This document shows positions 10,198 through 22,561 of a stretch of 64,000 nucleotides of DNA, one piece after another. Positions within the stretch are counted from its first letter, which is position 1. Each line of letters begins with the position of its first letter. The stretch is from NCBI GenBank assembly GCA_021432605.1, contig MU271145.1, positions 2,542,001 to 2,606,000 on the forward strand, in the 5' to 3' direction. This DNA comes from Coniochaeta sp. PMI_546 (lineage: Eukaryota > Ascomycota > Sordariomycetes > Coniochaetales > Coniochaetaceae). Both the position numbers and the translations under genes were made by a program. The notes under the pieces were generated by a model. That model saw only the letters and a list, made by a program, of their open reading frames with translations, had not been told where the DNA came from and ran no database searches.

Positions 10198-13100
10198 TCA
10201 ACGGTCTCGACACCAAGGATGCGCCAAGACCTGGTCGATGTCGATCCGCTTCCCCAGGTCGCGGTCGAGCATGCAGCGGATGAGATCGATGCTGTCGTCG
10301 CTGATGGTGTACGGCACGCGCAGGTCGCGGTCCATGATCTCGTCTATGCTGTAGAAGGGGTTCTCCTTGTAGATGATGGTGTATAGCAGTATTCCCAGGG
10401 CCCACACGTCCTGCTCCTTGCCGCCGTATGGTTTGCCTGCCAGGACTTCGGGTGCGGCGTAGTCTGCATATATACTGTTAGCATTTCCTTTTCCTCTTTC
10501 TTCTTCCCGTGTATTGCATGAATAGATGTGTCAACTTACCAATCGTGCCCACAAAGACATGGAAAGGCCCGCTCTTGATGTACGTCGCGCTGCCAAAGTC
10601 GATGAGCTTGACATTTCCATCCCCGTCGAGGATGACGTTCTCGTCCTTGATGTCCCGGTGCACCACCAGCGCCTTGGTGTGCAGGTGCTGGATCGCCCGC
10701 GCCACCTGGACGAAGATGCTGCGGCACTCCGGCTCCTCCATGTTAGTCCGGAGCTCGATGTAGTCGAACAGGTCCATCCCGGGCAGCCCGTGGGGGATCA
10801 TCTCGATGTAGTAGTTCACGTCGTCCTCCCAGAAGTCCTCCATCTCGACGATGTTGGGGTGCCGGAGGCCGTCGCGCCGGAGGTAGTCGAGGACGTGGAT
10901 CTCGAGCGGTACGGTGCCGAGGCGTCGGTCTTTCGTCCACGTGTCCACCAAGATGCGGCGCTTTGTCACGTATTTCAGCACGCATGTCTTGCTGCTGTTT
11001 CTGTAGCGCGCGAGTTTGACCTGTCCGTAGGCGCCTTGGCCCATCTCCTCCAAGATGACGAAATCGTCGATTGTCTTCTTCGAGTGCTCGACTGGCGTGA
11101 CGGGAGTGGTGGCCCTGTTCAGGGGTGGCTTTTCCGTCTCCTCGGGTTTGCTACGGGTGATTTTGGCTGCGGCAGTCAGAGCGACCTCTTTCAGCTGCTC
11201 GGTCAACATGGACACCGTGGACTGCGGCTCTTTCCTAGCTTCTTCCGAGTCCGAGACAATCTCGGCCGGGGTGTGAGCCGGTGTCTGTCCTGGAGAGGGC
11301 TGATGAAGTGGCGTCGCGCTGCCCGAGAGCAGAGGCGAGGCTGCGCCCATGTTCCCCTTCGAAGCGTGTAAATGCCTCGAGTACGTAATCCAGAGTGCAT
11401 AAACCATCTCGGAAGTGGCCACGGCGAACTGATCCCTTCCTTCTTTGGATTCATCATCGCTGACCTCGGCAATCGTATCTTCGGGAATGGCAGCGGGCTT
11501 CTCGCTCTTGACAACCCTCATCTGCACGTCGATCTTGAGTTCTGAACCATCTCTGTGTTTCGCTGGAAGACCCTCTGGTCGAAGGAAACTCGTTGCCGCG
11601 TCCGCCCGTCCTTCTCTTAACCCTAAGAATGCAGAAGCTTTGCGGAAACTGTGCTCCGGCACCACAATACCCTCCGAAAGATTGATACCATCCTGGTCGG
11701 TCAGGATCTTGAGTATCTTGTCAAAGTTTGGAATCAGATTGTTGATAGGCAGGCCGTCAGGCTTCTCGTGTCCGAAGAGCGCACCGCAAAATACGGAATT
11801 TGAGCTTTTGATGGTCAGATTTCGGGTGTTGACGACGATGATGCCGGCAATATGCGGGAAGCTCGAGACACGCAGCTCTGGTTCGCCCCTGACTTGTTGG
11901 ATCGTAGCTGGGATGTTGACCCGCTCGGAGTTGCGGCAGGTGTAGTATTTTCGCTTGGCAACCTGAGCGTAGTCTATCTCGGGGTCGATGCCTTGCCGCG
12001 GGATACGTGGTATGAGCTTCCCGATGTCCATACCTGGCTCCAGCTTGTCGTCACCCCATATGGGACCGAGGGCCCCGGACAGCTTGGTGACAAGACCCTC
12101 CTCGCCGAGCGTGACGTAGGCAACGTCCTCATGTATTTCCTCGAGCACCCAGATCAATCCCACCCTCTTCTCCTTGACCCATAGACTTGCCGATCCAGTG
12201 GCACCATTCCGCTTCTGGATGGGCACGACATCGCCACACAGCAACACTCCCCTAGACTTGTTCATGTTGTGATGATGCGATGTCTTCGGTGGTCGGGCAT
12301 CACCGCTATGAACAGTCACAGCTCGCCGCTCGTTCTTCGGTGTGGCTGAGCGTGAGTTGGGTTTACTCAACAGTTTCGAAGTGATACCGCCGGCGCGCGA
12401 CCCGAGAAGCTTCGAGGCTTGAACCACGCGGCTTGGCTTCGGTTGCACGATCTCACTCTCGGATCCGTCTCCAGCGTCGTCTGCGTGTCCGCGGAGCAGT
12501 TTCCTCTCGAGCCATGCCCGCCGCTCCTCCTGGACGACTTCCAGGATACCCATCTTCCTCACCTCAGCCCTAGTGACACCAAAAACGAGACAGGCTAGAT
12601 CGTTCGCCGCCAGGATCGTCCATGGGGGTTTTGCTTCGGTTGTGAAAATGGCTTGGGCTGCCGGAACCCACCGCGTCGCATGGCCTTGCAGCGCAGAAGC
12701 CGGGGCGATCGGGCTGGGGCCCTGTAGGACATGAGGAAATGAATGTGGAGCGGTTGGAGAGCCAACAGTCTCCTTGTAGGCTGATTCTTTCGCCATGGTG
12801 TCGATAAGCTTCTGCTGCAGCGATATTTGTACGGTATCAGTCATGGTCCGCTTCAAGTGGAGCGTTGGACGCCGCGGGGGTGCTGATGTGCCAGCTGTTG
12901 AGCCGTTTTCGTCTGAAGGCATCTCGGACATATTCTCCGAGTCCGACTGTCCCGCCCGCCCATCCGACGAGGTCGTCTGCCCACCCGCGTCACTTTCTGG
13001 CTTGCCCATAGGCATCGCCAATTTATCGAGGCCTGAGGTCCTGGAGGCGGTCGGCGAGAGTGGCGTATCCTCTAGTATCTCTGGACTCCTTGTCCGGGGT

Positions 13101-13642
13101 ATAAATTGCTTTTCAAACACGTTCTCAGCCGACATCTCTGCTGGTCCGGTCAAGGGCCCCGTGAGTCGAGGATCCGCGTGAGGTAGGTTTCCTGCTCCCA
13201 CCAACTGCGCTCGAGCCAGTAAGTCAAGCATATTTTGGGTCTCGACGTCGCCGTTCGCGCGGGCTTGGGCACTAGCAATACCGGCACTCGACGTCATGGA
13301 CCAGCCCATCCGGTCTTTCATAAAGTCTATGGACCGCTTGAGCATGTTTTGCCGGTTATGTATGAAGTCCTCGGACTGGTGAGCAAAGGAGAACGAGTGG
13401 AGTGATTCCGAAGGAAACCGTGAGAGATCTTCGACGAAGGCGGGCGACCCAGGACCCGGTGATGAGGGCAGGGCCTGGCCATTGGCAGCATCGGCCACCA
13501 TGTTTAAGGAGGAAGTGCGCGTAAGCCCGATGGAGGAGCTTCGGCTTGTCGGTTGTGAAGCTTGTGATGGTCGGTGAGGATTATGCTGCTGTCGGATTCG
13601 GCGGAGGCCGGAGAGTCCTAGGCCGTGGTCGTGATCGGTCAT
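10198..13642 (-). CDS. PSK1: PAS domain-containing serine/threonine kinase (PAS kinase)
   Basis: Exons 10540-13642 and 10198-10463 with a 76-nt intron (GTAAGT..GCTAACAG..GCAG) give 1122 residues. The first ATG is MTDHDHGLG. The N-terminal half is Ser/Pro-rich. PAS-like segments lie near residues 325-390 (PWTILAANDLACLVFG) and 590-650 (IIVVNTRNLTIKSSNSVFCG). The kinase domain spans about 861-1119: glycine loop GQGAYGQV, lysine K890, HRD at 995-997, DFG at 1015-1017, then GTIDYAAPEV once the intron is removed. The stretch KDENVILDGDGNVKLIDFG is typical of PAS kinases. In yeast Psk1/Psk2 couple nutrient and wall stress to glycogen and glucan synthesis; a similar role here is inferred. A GTG lies in frame 21 bases upstream but ATG 13642 is the better start. 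Confidence 0.92.
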
Positions 13643-16600
13643 GATGGGAGCCCTATAGAGCACAAGCCGTGGTCAGCACTGCTGGTGGTGTGGCACAGTC
13701 AAGGTGTCAGATGGGGAGAACACGGCGTGCGGATGCGGAACACGCGGTCAGGTGTCGTGCAAAGCTAACCTTGCGAGAGCGTCGTAATCGGCGGCAGCCG
13801 CGCCGGCATCAAAAGAGAAACGCATTCTGGCCTTCTCCGATGTGTCGCCCGCGACGGCCAGGTTTCCGGTGCTCCTGTTCTTGGGCAGTTGTAGGGGCGG
13901 GGAGAGCTTGCTCCTGCCGCGTTCCTCTCCATCGCGATGTATTTCGGCGCCTGGATCCAGCAACACACGTACAAGTTAGCCGAGACGCAAGTCCAGGGAC
14001 CAAGGAAAAAGTCCAACGGCCAGCAATACGGGAAGAACAACAACGCACCATGCTCCTGGTCTCCACCATATATGTGTAGCATAATTGTTTGGGCCCCGGA
14101 GACGAGAGGTGCGTGGCCACGAAGCCCGGGAGCGGAAGAGACGGCAGATGCGGCGATCGAAGTGAGTATTGAAAAAGTAGATGATAATTTGCGAGGACGG
14201 GATAAAAAGAAGAGCTATAGGAAGTCTAGACCAATAAGCCGGCCTTCCTGTTCTGCTCTCTATCTCTGTCGCTTCGTCGTCGCTGTGTCGGAGAGAATTG
14301 CAAGCGGCGGGGTATTAAGGTTTGGATCGAAGTCGAAAGTCGATGTCGATGTCGATTTGTTCAACCTATTTTGGTCAATGGCGGAGCCAACAACTGTGCC
14401 AGAGTGCCGGATTGGACGTCGAATGAAGGCGGGACCAGAGCACTGGGTAGGTAAGGTACGTGAGGTGTACAGAAGCGAGATTCCGTTTTTGGTGTTTGTT
14501 CTTTGGCCGCTTCTCCCTTTACACAGTGCTGTGATGCCTGTCAGAGCAAAGGCAAGCAAGCCCTCTGACTTTTGTACTGTCAATTGTTTAATTTGATGTC
14601 GTACCAGAAATGCTCGACGTCTGGGTGCAACGAGGTCCAGATTCGTTTCAACCTTGCTGGTCTCCAGATGTCTCTCTGTCGACTTCGGAGTTCGGAGACG
14701 GGCCTGGTGCACCACGATGTGCTTCCTGTCGTGCTTGGGGTTGATTTGAGCTTGTCGAATCTGGTCGCTGTTCTACTCGCTCTACTCGCTGCCGGAGTGG
14801 CGTGTAACCACTGCCAAGTTCAATTTTTTGTAAAAAGTCACGCTCACATACACGTCGTGGGAGACTGTCCTCCAGTTGTAGCAAATCGCCAGAATACAAC
14901 ACAGCTCCTTCCAGTGAGAAATTCACTCAATCGGCCATACAGCGATTGTCTTGGGCAGAAACTGGAGACTTCCCAGTTCGCACAACAATCAAGATGCTTT
15001 CTTTGGATCTGGTCTCGTATGGCGATCAGCGATCTGCCTTCTGGACTTGGCCGTAGTTCCATCCAGGTCTCCACAACACCCGTTTTGACTGTCAGGTTCA
15101 CTGTTCAGTCAAGGACAGCAGAAGCAAACACAGTGCTATCAACATCTGTACGATCAAGTACCTTACCTAGCAGGCCAGGCAGGTGTTGCATCTAGCTTCT
15201 TCTACCTTAGTATAGCAGGACATGCACGATAGGCTCAGTGGTAGCTCAACTGCTGTCTTAGCGTTTGAAACGACAGCTAGACTCTACATAGTAAGAAACA
15301 GTCGAACGCGGCACTTTGACATGTGAAGCCTTTGACCTTGTCCAGCGACAATGGCGGGAGGAGAGCATCGCTGCCCATCAGCATCATCGCCATGTTCCGT
15401 TTGTCTTACATTACCAGGTAGATAAGATGGCTTAGGTTTCATATATCAACAGCTTACACCCAGTCTTACTACGACAAGCGTCATGATTCTTGGTCGTTTT
15501 GCAGGCGAGTTCCTAGAATCGTTCCAAGAACGGCTGATGTTTGGTAGCTGTGAGCTTTGAAGGTCTTTGCGAGTCGTTGCGGGCATCTAGACTCTATAGC
15601 GTACTGAATGTCCTCAGCTCCATCGCTGAATCAGCGTTCATTTGAACAAACCCAGTCAGAACAGCCATTTGGGCAGTCTTTAGCAGTGCGCTTGAGCGGC
15701 AACTTGGGAGCCTTCACAAGCTGCCGACCTCGCATTCATGGTGTCGCAGCAAGACGCAGATGCGGACTCAGGTGAGGTCACCATGATACCACTGATGAGC
15801 AGCCCAGTTGAGAAAGGTCTTATCCGCGCTAACCTGAGGACCGCTCCAAGGGGCCGACATCTAGGAGTGGTCCTGATTGATTAAGTCTGTCTGGTATGTC
15901 TGTATCTGCACCTGATAGTTTCAGCAGATATCTGCTGACCTGCCACAGCATAGAAATTGATCTGTCTCAAAAGCAACACAGCTGTTGTCCGTCTCATCTG
16001 ACCAGCAGTAGCAGCCACCTTGGACATCTGATTCTGATCAAGGCAAGAGGCATACAGGTTGTTGGGCTGTGTTTTCGACCTGGCTGAATCCAGCGCATAC
16101 AATAATCACTCTGGGAGTCCACAACGTAGGCCGCTCGAGGGGATAGCACTTGTTATATTCTCAAAGACAATTGAGGTGCAAGCTCGGCTCGACCTGCTGA
16201 GATCTGGACGCCGCAAGAACGTTTTTGAATGTCACCAAGGGAATCCCGCCAACCTGGCCCTGACATGCAGTCCACTTCGGCTATCCCGAAACTCTTTCTC
16301 CCCCGCCAACCAAGGCCCGTCCGTGTGGAAGAGCTGCGGGGCTCTTTTGCTGTGACACCGAAGAGACCCCGCCGGGCCGGGGATGGCGTTGGGGAAGAGG
16401 GACCCTTTCAGCCTTTCTAGCGACGGAACAACTGGCATCCTTCACCGACAGCAGTCCCCAGCTTCACGACAGTCCAATCGTTCCAGCAGAAACCACGTCC
16501 AACGAAGGACTACCTGGTAGATGCAGGGTCCTTGATGGCGCTACGGGTGAACATGTAACCTTTCCGTGCCAAGGGGCTCAGCGGGCTGTAAATTCCAGCA

Positions 16601-18724
16601 AAGCCATCTCGGCTGAACTGGCTGGGCCATCCAGCACCATGCTGCTGATCCAGACTTAGTGGGCCGGTTCCAGAACATGTCACCGTCTATACGGTGACGG
16701 CTCGACGAACACTGGACAAAGATCTAGTAGGTGCCGATGTGAGACAATCAGACAGAGAGCGCAGGTCGATTTGTTACAGACGGCCTATAACTGACCAGCA
16801 CCAGGGGACCGGTGGGGTAACTCGCGTGAGCAAGACTCACCAACAGGCCGTTAGCGATAAGAGTGTCCTGAGACATATGATCTTGTGTCGAGGTCAAGAG
16901 ACAAGACAGCTTCAGAATTTCTGGCCCAGAAGGGGACAGCTCTGCAGCCAATAGGATGATCATGCGCATCGTCACCAAAGACACGAACCAGTTCAGGGTC
17001 CAAAATGTGTCCCACCAAAGGCCACAAAGGCCACCAAGACCACAAAAGGCTGACCACCTGTGACGGTCGTTTTTACACAGCTGAGCCAGCTCATGCTGTG
17101 TCAGGCGTGTGTGGTCGGGACGGATACGGCACCCGCACGCAATACAACCGTTGCACAATCAGCACCTCAGTAGTATGCAGGCGTTGGTCGTCGAGAAGCC
17201 AGGCCGGCCCTTCGACACGGCCAGAACAGCCATTTTGGGCGGCAGGCAGGCTGCTGATAGGTCTGACGAGTGAAGGTGGTGTGGTTGCGTGCTTTTCTTT
17301 TACTGATGGTCCCCTATGTGACAGTCTGCATTTGCATCGCTAGCGTATGCCAAACGCGACTCTGCTTTTCCTCTTTCATCCAGGCGATAAGGACCCGACA
17401 TTGATACGACCTGATGGGGGTTGGAACAGCGATTCTGGAAATGATAAATAAAGAGCCGTCTCGTTGTTGAGCTGAAGGACTCGATAGAGCAACATATGTA
17501 TACATAAGATCGACGGAGGACCCCTACTTTTCAGAGTTCTCGACTGCTGCCGTCGCCTCCCCGGTTTTTTTACGAGACCTTTTCAAGGGCACCCCAGCAG
17601 TTTACCCCTCTTCAAATCGCCTATCGCTGGTATCGATAGATGCTACAGTAGATCCGGGCCTGGGCCTGGTCGGGGAACATATATCCGCGAAGCTACCACA
17701 GGACCTTCCGCAGTACATACACGGGCGCAGAGTGTGTTCGGACATACACGAGCTACTTAGACTCCCAGCCTCTTTGAAGATGGGATTCCGACAGGTTTCG
17801 ACATCGGATTCGTGAACTTTGCAACGTAAGGACGAAGCAAGGAAAGAGAAGGAAAAGCAGCGAGAGATCGACAGAGACTGGCCGCACCACACTCGTCAAG
17901 CAATCAAGCTTTTCCGAGAAGGTATAGAGCCGACCTGGGTAGAATTGGGAGACTTGGAAGACTTGGAAGACTTGGCTCAACGCTTCTCACGACTCGCAGC
18001 TCCGCAGCCCCTTGAACGACGACGACGATCTTTTCCCGTCTGTGAGCTATTGGAGAAGAAAAGAGAGACTTGCCAATCGTCGGAGTTCGAGGTATCTCTC
18101 AGTACAGTACCTCTGAACGAGGGACCTTCCAAAGCGAGAGAATTGGGTAAATTGACCGAATTCCTTCGTTCCTTCCCCCGCCGCGGCACGCAAAAGAGAC
18201 GAGCGAAACAGAAACCCCACAGAGGGGCAGGAGGGAGGTACTTAGTACGGTACTACTTACTCCACCGAATCCACCCCACCTTTATCGATACGATATCCGA
18301 CCTGCCGAACCACTACCTTACTGCATACCAAAGTACCTTATTCTGCATAGGTAGCGACTGCATAATACTTGTACTGTGGATGGTAACGACAAAAAGTTAA
18401 CGCCACCCTGCCCCACCATCTACCGGCGGTCGTGTTGGGACCGACAGTTGAGGAAAGTGAGGAGAGACACAGAGACCAAACTGGAGACAAGACTGGAGAC
18501 AGCACTGCACTGGAGACTCGCCGACTCGGACAGACACACTAGAGTCTAATAAGACTACACCATATCAACGGGGTGTGGCCCCAAGTGAAATCCGGATTTC
18601 AGTCCCTCTCCAAAAAAATACCTCTCGAGGGCTTCGCTTCCCTGTGTGTCTTTTGTTGTGTCCCAACTTCAATCCTGTCAATCCGTGGCCATCCAAAGGA
18701 GTTGCAAGACATCAGATAACAAAC
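13643..18724. other. Gene-poor intergenic stretch, 5.1 kb
   Basis: The left end should hold the PAS kinase promoter and leader, the right end the promoter and leader of the F-box gene. Open frames of up to about 220 codons occur (13937-14596, 14572-15195, 17819-18400), but they overlap others, lack domain-like segments and two lack a proper ATG start. I see no tRNA, no intact transposon frame and no long direct or inverted repeat. By eye the sequence is of ordinary base composition. Confidence 0.45.
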
Positions 18725-20857
18725 ATGGCCGAAGTTGAGACGATCCAGGATGACACGTTCGAGACGGAGTCCCCAATCCCTGGGAGCCCGGGCAGTACAC
18801 GGAGCCCAGGGTCACCAGCAGGCGCCGTTGGTGGACGGACTCAATTGGAAGACGTGATGGAGACACAGCAATACAAGGGAAAGGCCCGACAACGCCTGCT
18901 CCGCGGCCTCCAGCGCATATCGTCGTCGCCCACGCTGGCTCAGATCGGCCGTGCGCGGTCTGCCAGCGCCGGCAGTCGACCATACGGAGGTCCGGGCAGC
19001 TTATCCTGCGTCAGCCTGGCCTCGAGCCCCTCGCCCTTCGGCCAGCCCAGCTCGGGCTCTTACTTCCCCTACGGCACGGGATTCGACTACAACTCGAGCA
19101 CTGCCACGTCGATTGCCGGCACGCCGCTGGCCGAAGTGTCCGCCTACGATCATATCGGGACCGTACTGGCTGTACGCAAGGTCGAAACCGCCGCTGCTGC
19201 TGCCGGGACCGTGCTGACCACCGTCGCCCTCCCGGCAGATCTGCGGTTGAAGAGGAGGAACTTCCAGCTGTGGGCGAGCATGCCCCACGAGATCAAGATC
19301 CAGGTCTTGTCATTCCTCCAGCCCAAGGAGCTGGTGCGGGCATCGAGAGTCAGCAAGGAGTTCTACAAGACGTGCTTCGATGGACAGCTGTGGACGTGCT
19401 TCGACGCATCCGAGTTCTACAAGGACATACCGGCCGACTCGCTGGCCAAGATTATCCTCGCGGCCGGGCCGTTCGTGAAAGACCTCAACCTGAGGGGCTG
19501 TGTCCAGGTGGAGCACTACAAGCGGGCAGAGGTCATGGTGAAGGCATGCAAGAACCTCATGACTGCCACTCTGGAGGGATGCCGCAACTTCCAGAGGAAT
19601 ACCCTCCACAACCTGCTAAAGAGCAACGTGAAGCTGGCCCACCTCAACCTGACCGGCCTCACCGCCGTCACCAACACGACGTGCAAGATCATTGCCCAGT
19701 CGTGCACCCAATTGGAGATGTTCAACGTCTCCTGGTGCAAGCACATGGACGCCCGTGGCATCAAGGCCGTAGTCGAGGGCTGTCCGAAACTGAAGGATCT
19801 CCGCGCCGGCGAGATCAGGGGGTTCGACAACACCGACGTGGCCCTCGCGCTGTTCGAGACCAACAAACTCGAGCGTCTCGTCCTCTCGGGCTGCGAGGAG
19901 CTCACAGACGGCGCCCTGCGCACCATGCTCCACGGACACGACCCCGAAATCGACATCCTTACCGACCGCCCCCTCGTCCCGCCCCGCCGACTCCGGCACC
20001 TCGACCTGTCCCGATGCACGAGGCTAACGGACCACGGCGTCAGCGCCCTGGGCCATCTCGTGCCCGACCTCGAAGGTCTCCAGCTGACCGGCATAACAAC
20101 CCTGACCGACTCCGCCCTGGAGCCCATCCTCGCCAGCACCCCGCGCCTGACGCACCTCGAACTCGAAGACCTCAGCAACCTGACCAACTCTCTGCTCTCC
20201 GAACACCTCGCCAAAGCCCCCTGCGCACCGATCCTCACCCACCTCTCGGTCTCGTACTGCGAGTCGATCGGCGACTCGGGCATGCTCCCCTTACTCCGGG
20301 CGTGCCACTCCCTCCGCAGCATCGACGCAGACAACACCCGGATCAGCGACCTCTCCCTCGCCGAGGCGGCCTCCATGGTGCGCAAGCGCTCCCTCTCGCC
20401 CCTCCCCACCCCTCCCGACCGCCGGCCCCCCTCCGTCTCGGTGGGGCTCAGCATGGTGGTCTACGACTGCCCGCACGTGACCTGGACGGGGGCGCGGGAG
20501 GTGCTCAACCGCAACGCCGAGGCCAACACCAAGCCCGCCCCCGCCGGGGGCGGGGGCGGGCTGTTGTACTACTCCACCGAGATCATCGGCCTCAGGTGCT
20601 TCTACGGGTGGCAGATGACGGTGGACGAGCACACCAAGCGGGTCCTGCGGGGCGACAGCCTGGCGGCCTGCAGGCTGGAGCGGAAGTGGGCCGACTACAT
20701 GCAGGCCAACGAGGAGGCGGGGGTTGTGGGTGCGGGCGGGAGGAGGAGGAGGAGGCGGGCGAGGGAGGCGCAGCTCGTGCATGCGAATGAGGAAGATGGG
20801 GGTTTGGTTGTGGGGGGCCGGAGGAGGGCGAGGACGGCTGCTTGTCTTGTTATGTGA
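18725..20857 (+). CDS. F-box / leucine-rich repeat protein with C-terminal CaaX box
   Basis: Single exon, 710 residues, starting MAEVETIQDD in a strong context (acaaacATGg). An in-frame GTG 150 bases upstream is less likely. Residues 1-170 are Ser/Pro-rich. The F-box lies at about 181-225 (LWASMPHEIKIQVLSFLQPKE), where Skp1 would bind to form an SCF ubiquitin ligase. About ten leucine-rich repeats of the cysteine-containing type follow to about residue 600, with repeated patterns like LKDLNLRGC and LERLVLSGC. The tail has two polybasic patches (RRRRRRAR and RRRAR) and ends in CLVM, a CaaX prenylation box fitting farnesyl transfer. Human FBXL2 and FBXL20 have the same arrangement. Substrates are unknown. 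It is not a clear Grr1 orthologue. Confidence 0.88.
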   Translation: MAEVETIQDDTFETESPIPGSPGSTRSPGSPAGAVGGRTQLEDVMETQQYKGKARQRLLRGLQRISSSPTLAQIGRARSASAGSRPYGGPGSLSCVSLASSPSPFGQPSSGSYFPYGTGFDYNSSTATSIAGTPLAEVSAYDHIGTVLAVRKVETAAAAAGTVLTTVALPADLRLKRRNFQLWASMPHEIKIQVLSFLQPKELVRASRVSKEFYKTCFDGQLWTCFDASEFYKDIPADSLAKIILAAGPFVKDLNLRGCVQVEHYKRAEVMVKACKNLMTATLEGCRNFQRNTLHNLLKSNVKLAHLNLTGLTAVTNTTCKIIAQSCTQLEMFNVSWCKHMDARGIKAVVEGCPKLKDLRAGEIRGFDNTDVALALFETNKLERLVLSGCEELTDGALRTMLHGHDPEIDILTDRPLVPPRRLRHLDLSRCTRLTDHGVSALGHLVPDLEGLQLTGITTLTDSALEPILASTPRLTHLELEDLSNLTNSLLSEHLAKAPCAPILTHLSVSYCESIGDSGMLPLLRACHSLRSIDADNTRISDLSLAEAASMVRKRSLSPLPTPPDRRPPSVSVGLSMVVYDCPHVTWTGAREVLNRNAEANTKPAPAGGGGGLLYYSTEIIGLRCFYGWQMTVDEHTKRVLRGDSLAACRLERKWADYMQANEEAGVVGAGGRRRRRRAREAQLVHANEEDGGLVVGGRRRARTAACLVM

Positions 20858-21580
20858 GTTTGACTTGGGGAAAGGTGTGGGTGTGAGTGAGAGAGCGAGA
20901 GAGAGAAGAGATGAACCAAGGTCCGACAATGTGTGGCACACGAGAGACTGGGCAGGTGACGAACCTGGTGCCCCCCGAGGCATGAGATGGTGTTGGAGTT
21001 CTGTTTTCGCATTGGGAGCGATAGACTGGTGTTTGATGTCTTCTTGTTTTTCTTGTCTGTCACATTCGCGGGGTTATATGGGGGAGTTCTTGGTCCATTT
21101 CCTTGCGGCGACGGACATGTGGACAGCACACGAAGGGAAATGGTCGTGGACATACGGCTTTGTCTTTTTGGTTCTTATCTGACTCGGGGTCAGTGGCGCA
21201 CCGCACGGGGGTGTTCAGAGAGGTTCTTGTTGGATTTCTATAGTCGTGCATTTCCGTACGAGGGGTGGCCGCGGTGCGAGAAAGGGGGCTACCCGATCTA
21301 TCCGAGTTATCTATCTGGCATCATCTCCAACCACATGCTGTTTCTTCCATTGATCTCGCGACGTAAAGGTGCAAACTTGGTGCGCACTAATTCAGGGGCT
21401 AACGGTAGGATGAGACTGTTAGGTATGAAAACTAGAGCTACCACTAGAGAGATCGTGTCGTTTCCTCCTCCAAGCCACCTATTTACCTACCACGTACCAG
21501 ACATACACCAGGCACCAACCTCTCCATACTTCCCCATCCCAGAAAGCCCCTCATCCTTCAATACCTCGCAGCCTCCTCCC
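20858..21580. other. Convergent intergenic region
   Basis: About 720 bases between the stop codons of the F-box gene (plus) and the dsRBD-like gene (minus). It includes a gagagagcgagagagagaag purine tract just past 20888. No gene is supported. Confidence 0.45.
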
Positions 21581-22561
21581 TCACCCCTCAAACTCCTCCT
21601 CCTCGTCCAGAATCCTCCTCGTCCGCTCCCTCTTCTCCTCCACCTCCAGCAGATACCCCAGCACCTTCTCAGCCACAGCCTCCCTCGCCCTCTTCCGTCC
21701 GTACACGCCCTGGACCCGCCCAATCCCCTCGGGGACCCGAAAAGCATCCCTGCCGAAATCCGCCTCGCCGTCCCACACCCCCGACCCGGCGACTCCGCCT
21801 GCCGTCCCCGCCCCGGCCACCAGCTCGTAGGAGGGGGCCTGGAAGCCGAGCTTCCTGCACAGCTCGGCCACCCGCTGGGTGGCGGGGATGGAGTCGTCGC
21901 GGACGTCCAGGGTTCCGGCGCCGGAGGCGGTGGGGACGCCCCTGCGCCGAGGGGACAGGGCGGAGGGCGGGGCCAGGTCCCCCGTCTCCGGGGAGGGGAC
22001 GAGGTGGCCCTCTGCGACGAGCCAGGAGACGCAGGTCTGGGCGGCGTATTTCTTGGCGTCCTTGATGCGGCTGAAGGAAGGGGGGGCGCTACGGTTGCCG
22101 ACCGCGTCGAGGCGGATGAGGCCGCCGGTCTTGTGGGAGGGGAAGACGAGGGGCGGGGTGGTGGGGTTGAGGGTCAGGGTGAGGGTTTGGGACCACTGGG
22201 GGGAAGGGGAGGGGGAGGGGACGGGGAGGGCTTCGGAGTAGGTTACTGTTGTGCCGTTGCCTTGGGAGGCGTTGACGAAGTCTGGGGGGGTTGGATTGCT
22301 TAGTTAGTTGGGGGTGCGTCTCTTGGGAAGGTGGGCAGGGGGGGGAAACGTACGGTGGAGGATGCTGATGTAGTCCATGTCGCCGACGGGGACGTTCTGC
22401 GTTAGAGGGCTGGGGTTGCTTTTGCTCAGTTCCGCGATGGCCTTCCTCTGAGTCGGTGTCAGGGGGGCTGGGGTCTTGGTTGCTACTTCGTAGGCTTCTT
22501 GGGCTGCTATCCAGGCTTTGAGGGCTTGGTAGTCGACTCTCTGTGTTGGGGTGTCGGCCAT
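21581..22561 (-). CDS. dsRBD-like fungal protein
   Basis: Exons 22354-22561 and 21581-22281 with a 72-nt intron (GTACGT..CTAACTAAG..CCCCAG) give 302 residues, starting MADTPTQRVD. The N-terminal part is helical (YQALKAWIAAQEAYEVA). Joining the exons gives DYISILHHFVNASQ, the start of a region with strands and then the helix RIKDAKKYAAQTCVSWL near residue 140. That helix resembles the second helix of double-stranded RNA-binding domains. A second helical region near the C-terminus (VAELCRKLGFQAPSYELV, ARERAVAEKVLGYLLEVEEK-like) may be another degenerate copy. No RNase III or other catalytic domain is present. RNA binding is an inference from the helix and fold order. Confidence 0.65.

Noticed and set aside
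10526-11371. 281-codon plus-strand frame
   Set aside because: Antisense shadow of the PAS kinase domain.
13937-14596. 219-codon plus-strand frame in the gene-poor block
   Set aside because: No domain-like content and overlapped by other frames; looks like chance.
14572-15195. 207-codon plus-strand frame with a hydrophobic patch
   Set aside because: Codon use and residue pattern look random, and the start lacks context. I would accept it only with RNA evidence.
17819-18400. 193-codon plus-strand frame, charged
   Set aside because: Starts with TTG, not ATG, and lies in the likely leader of the F-box gene.
19270-20790. 506-codon open frame on the plus strand
   Set aside because: It is the shifted frame of the F-box/LRR gene. 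Its Arg/Pro/Gly-rich content is an artefact of GC-rich codons.
20987-22303. 438-codon plus-strand open frame
   Set aside because: Antisense to the dsRBD-like gene; low-complexity content and no start context. The minus strand has a proper spliced gene.
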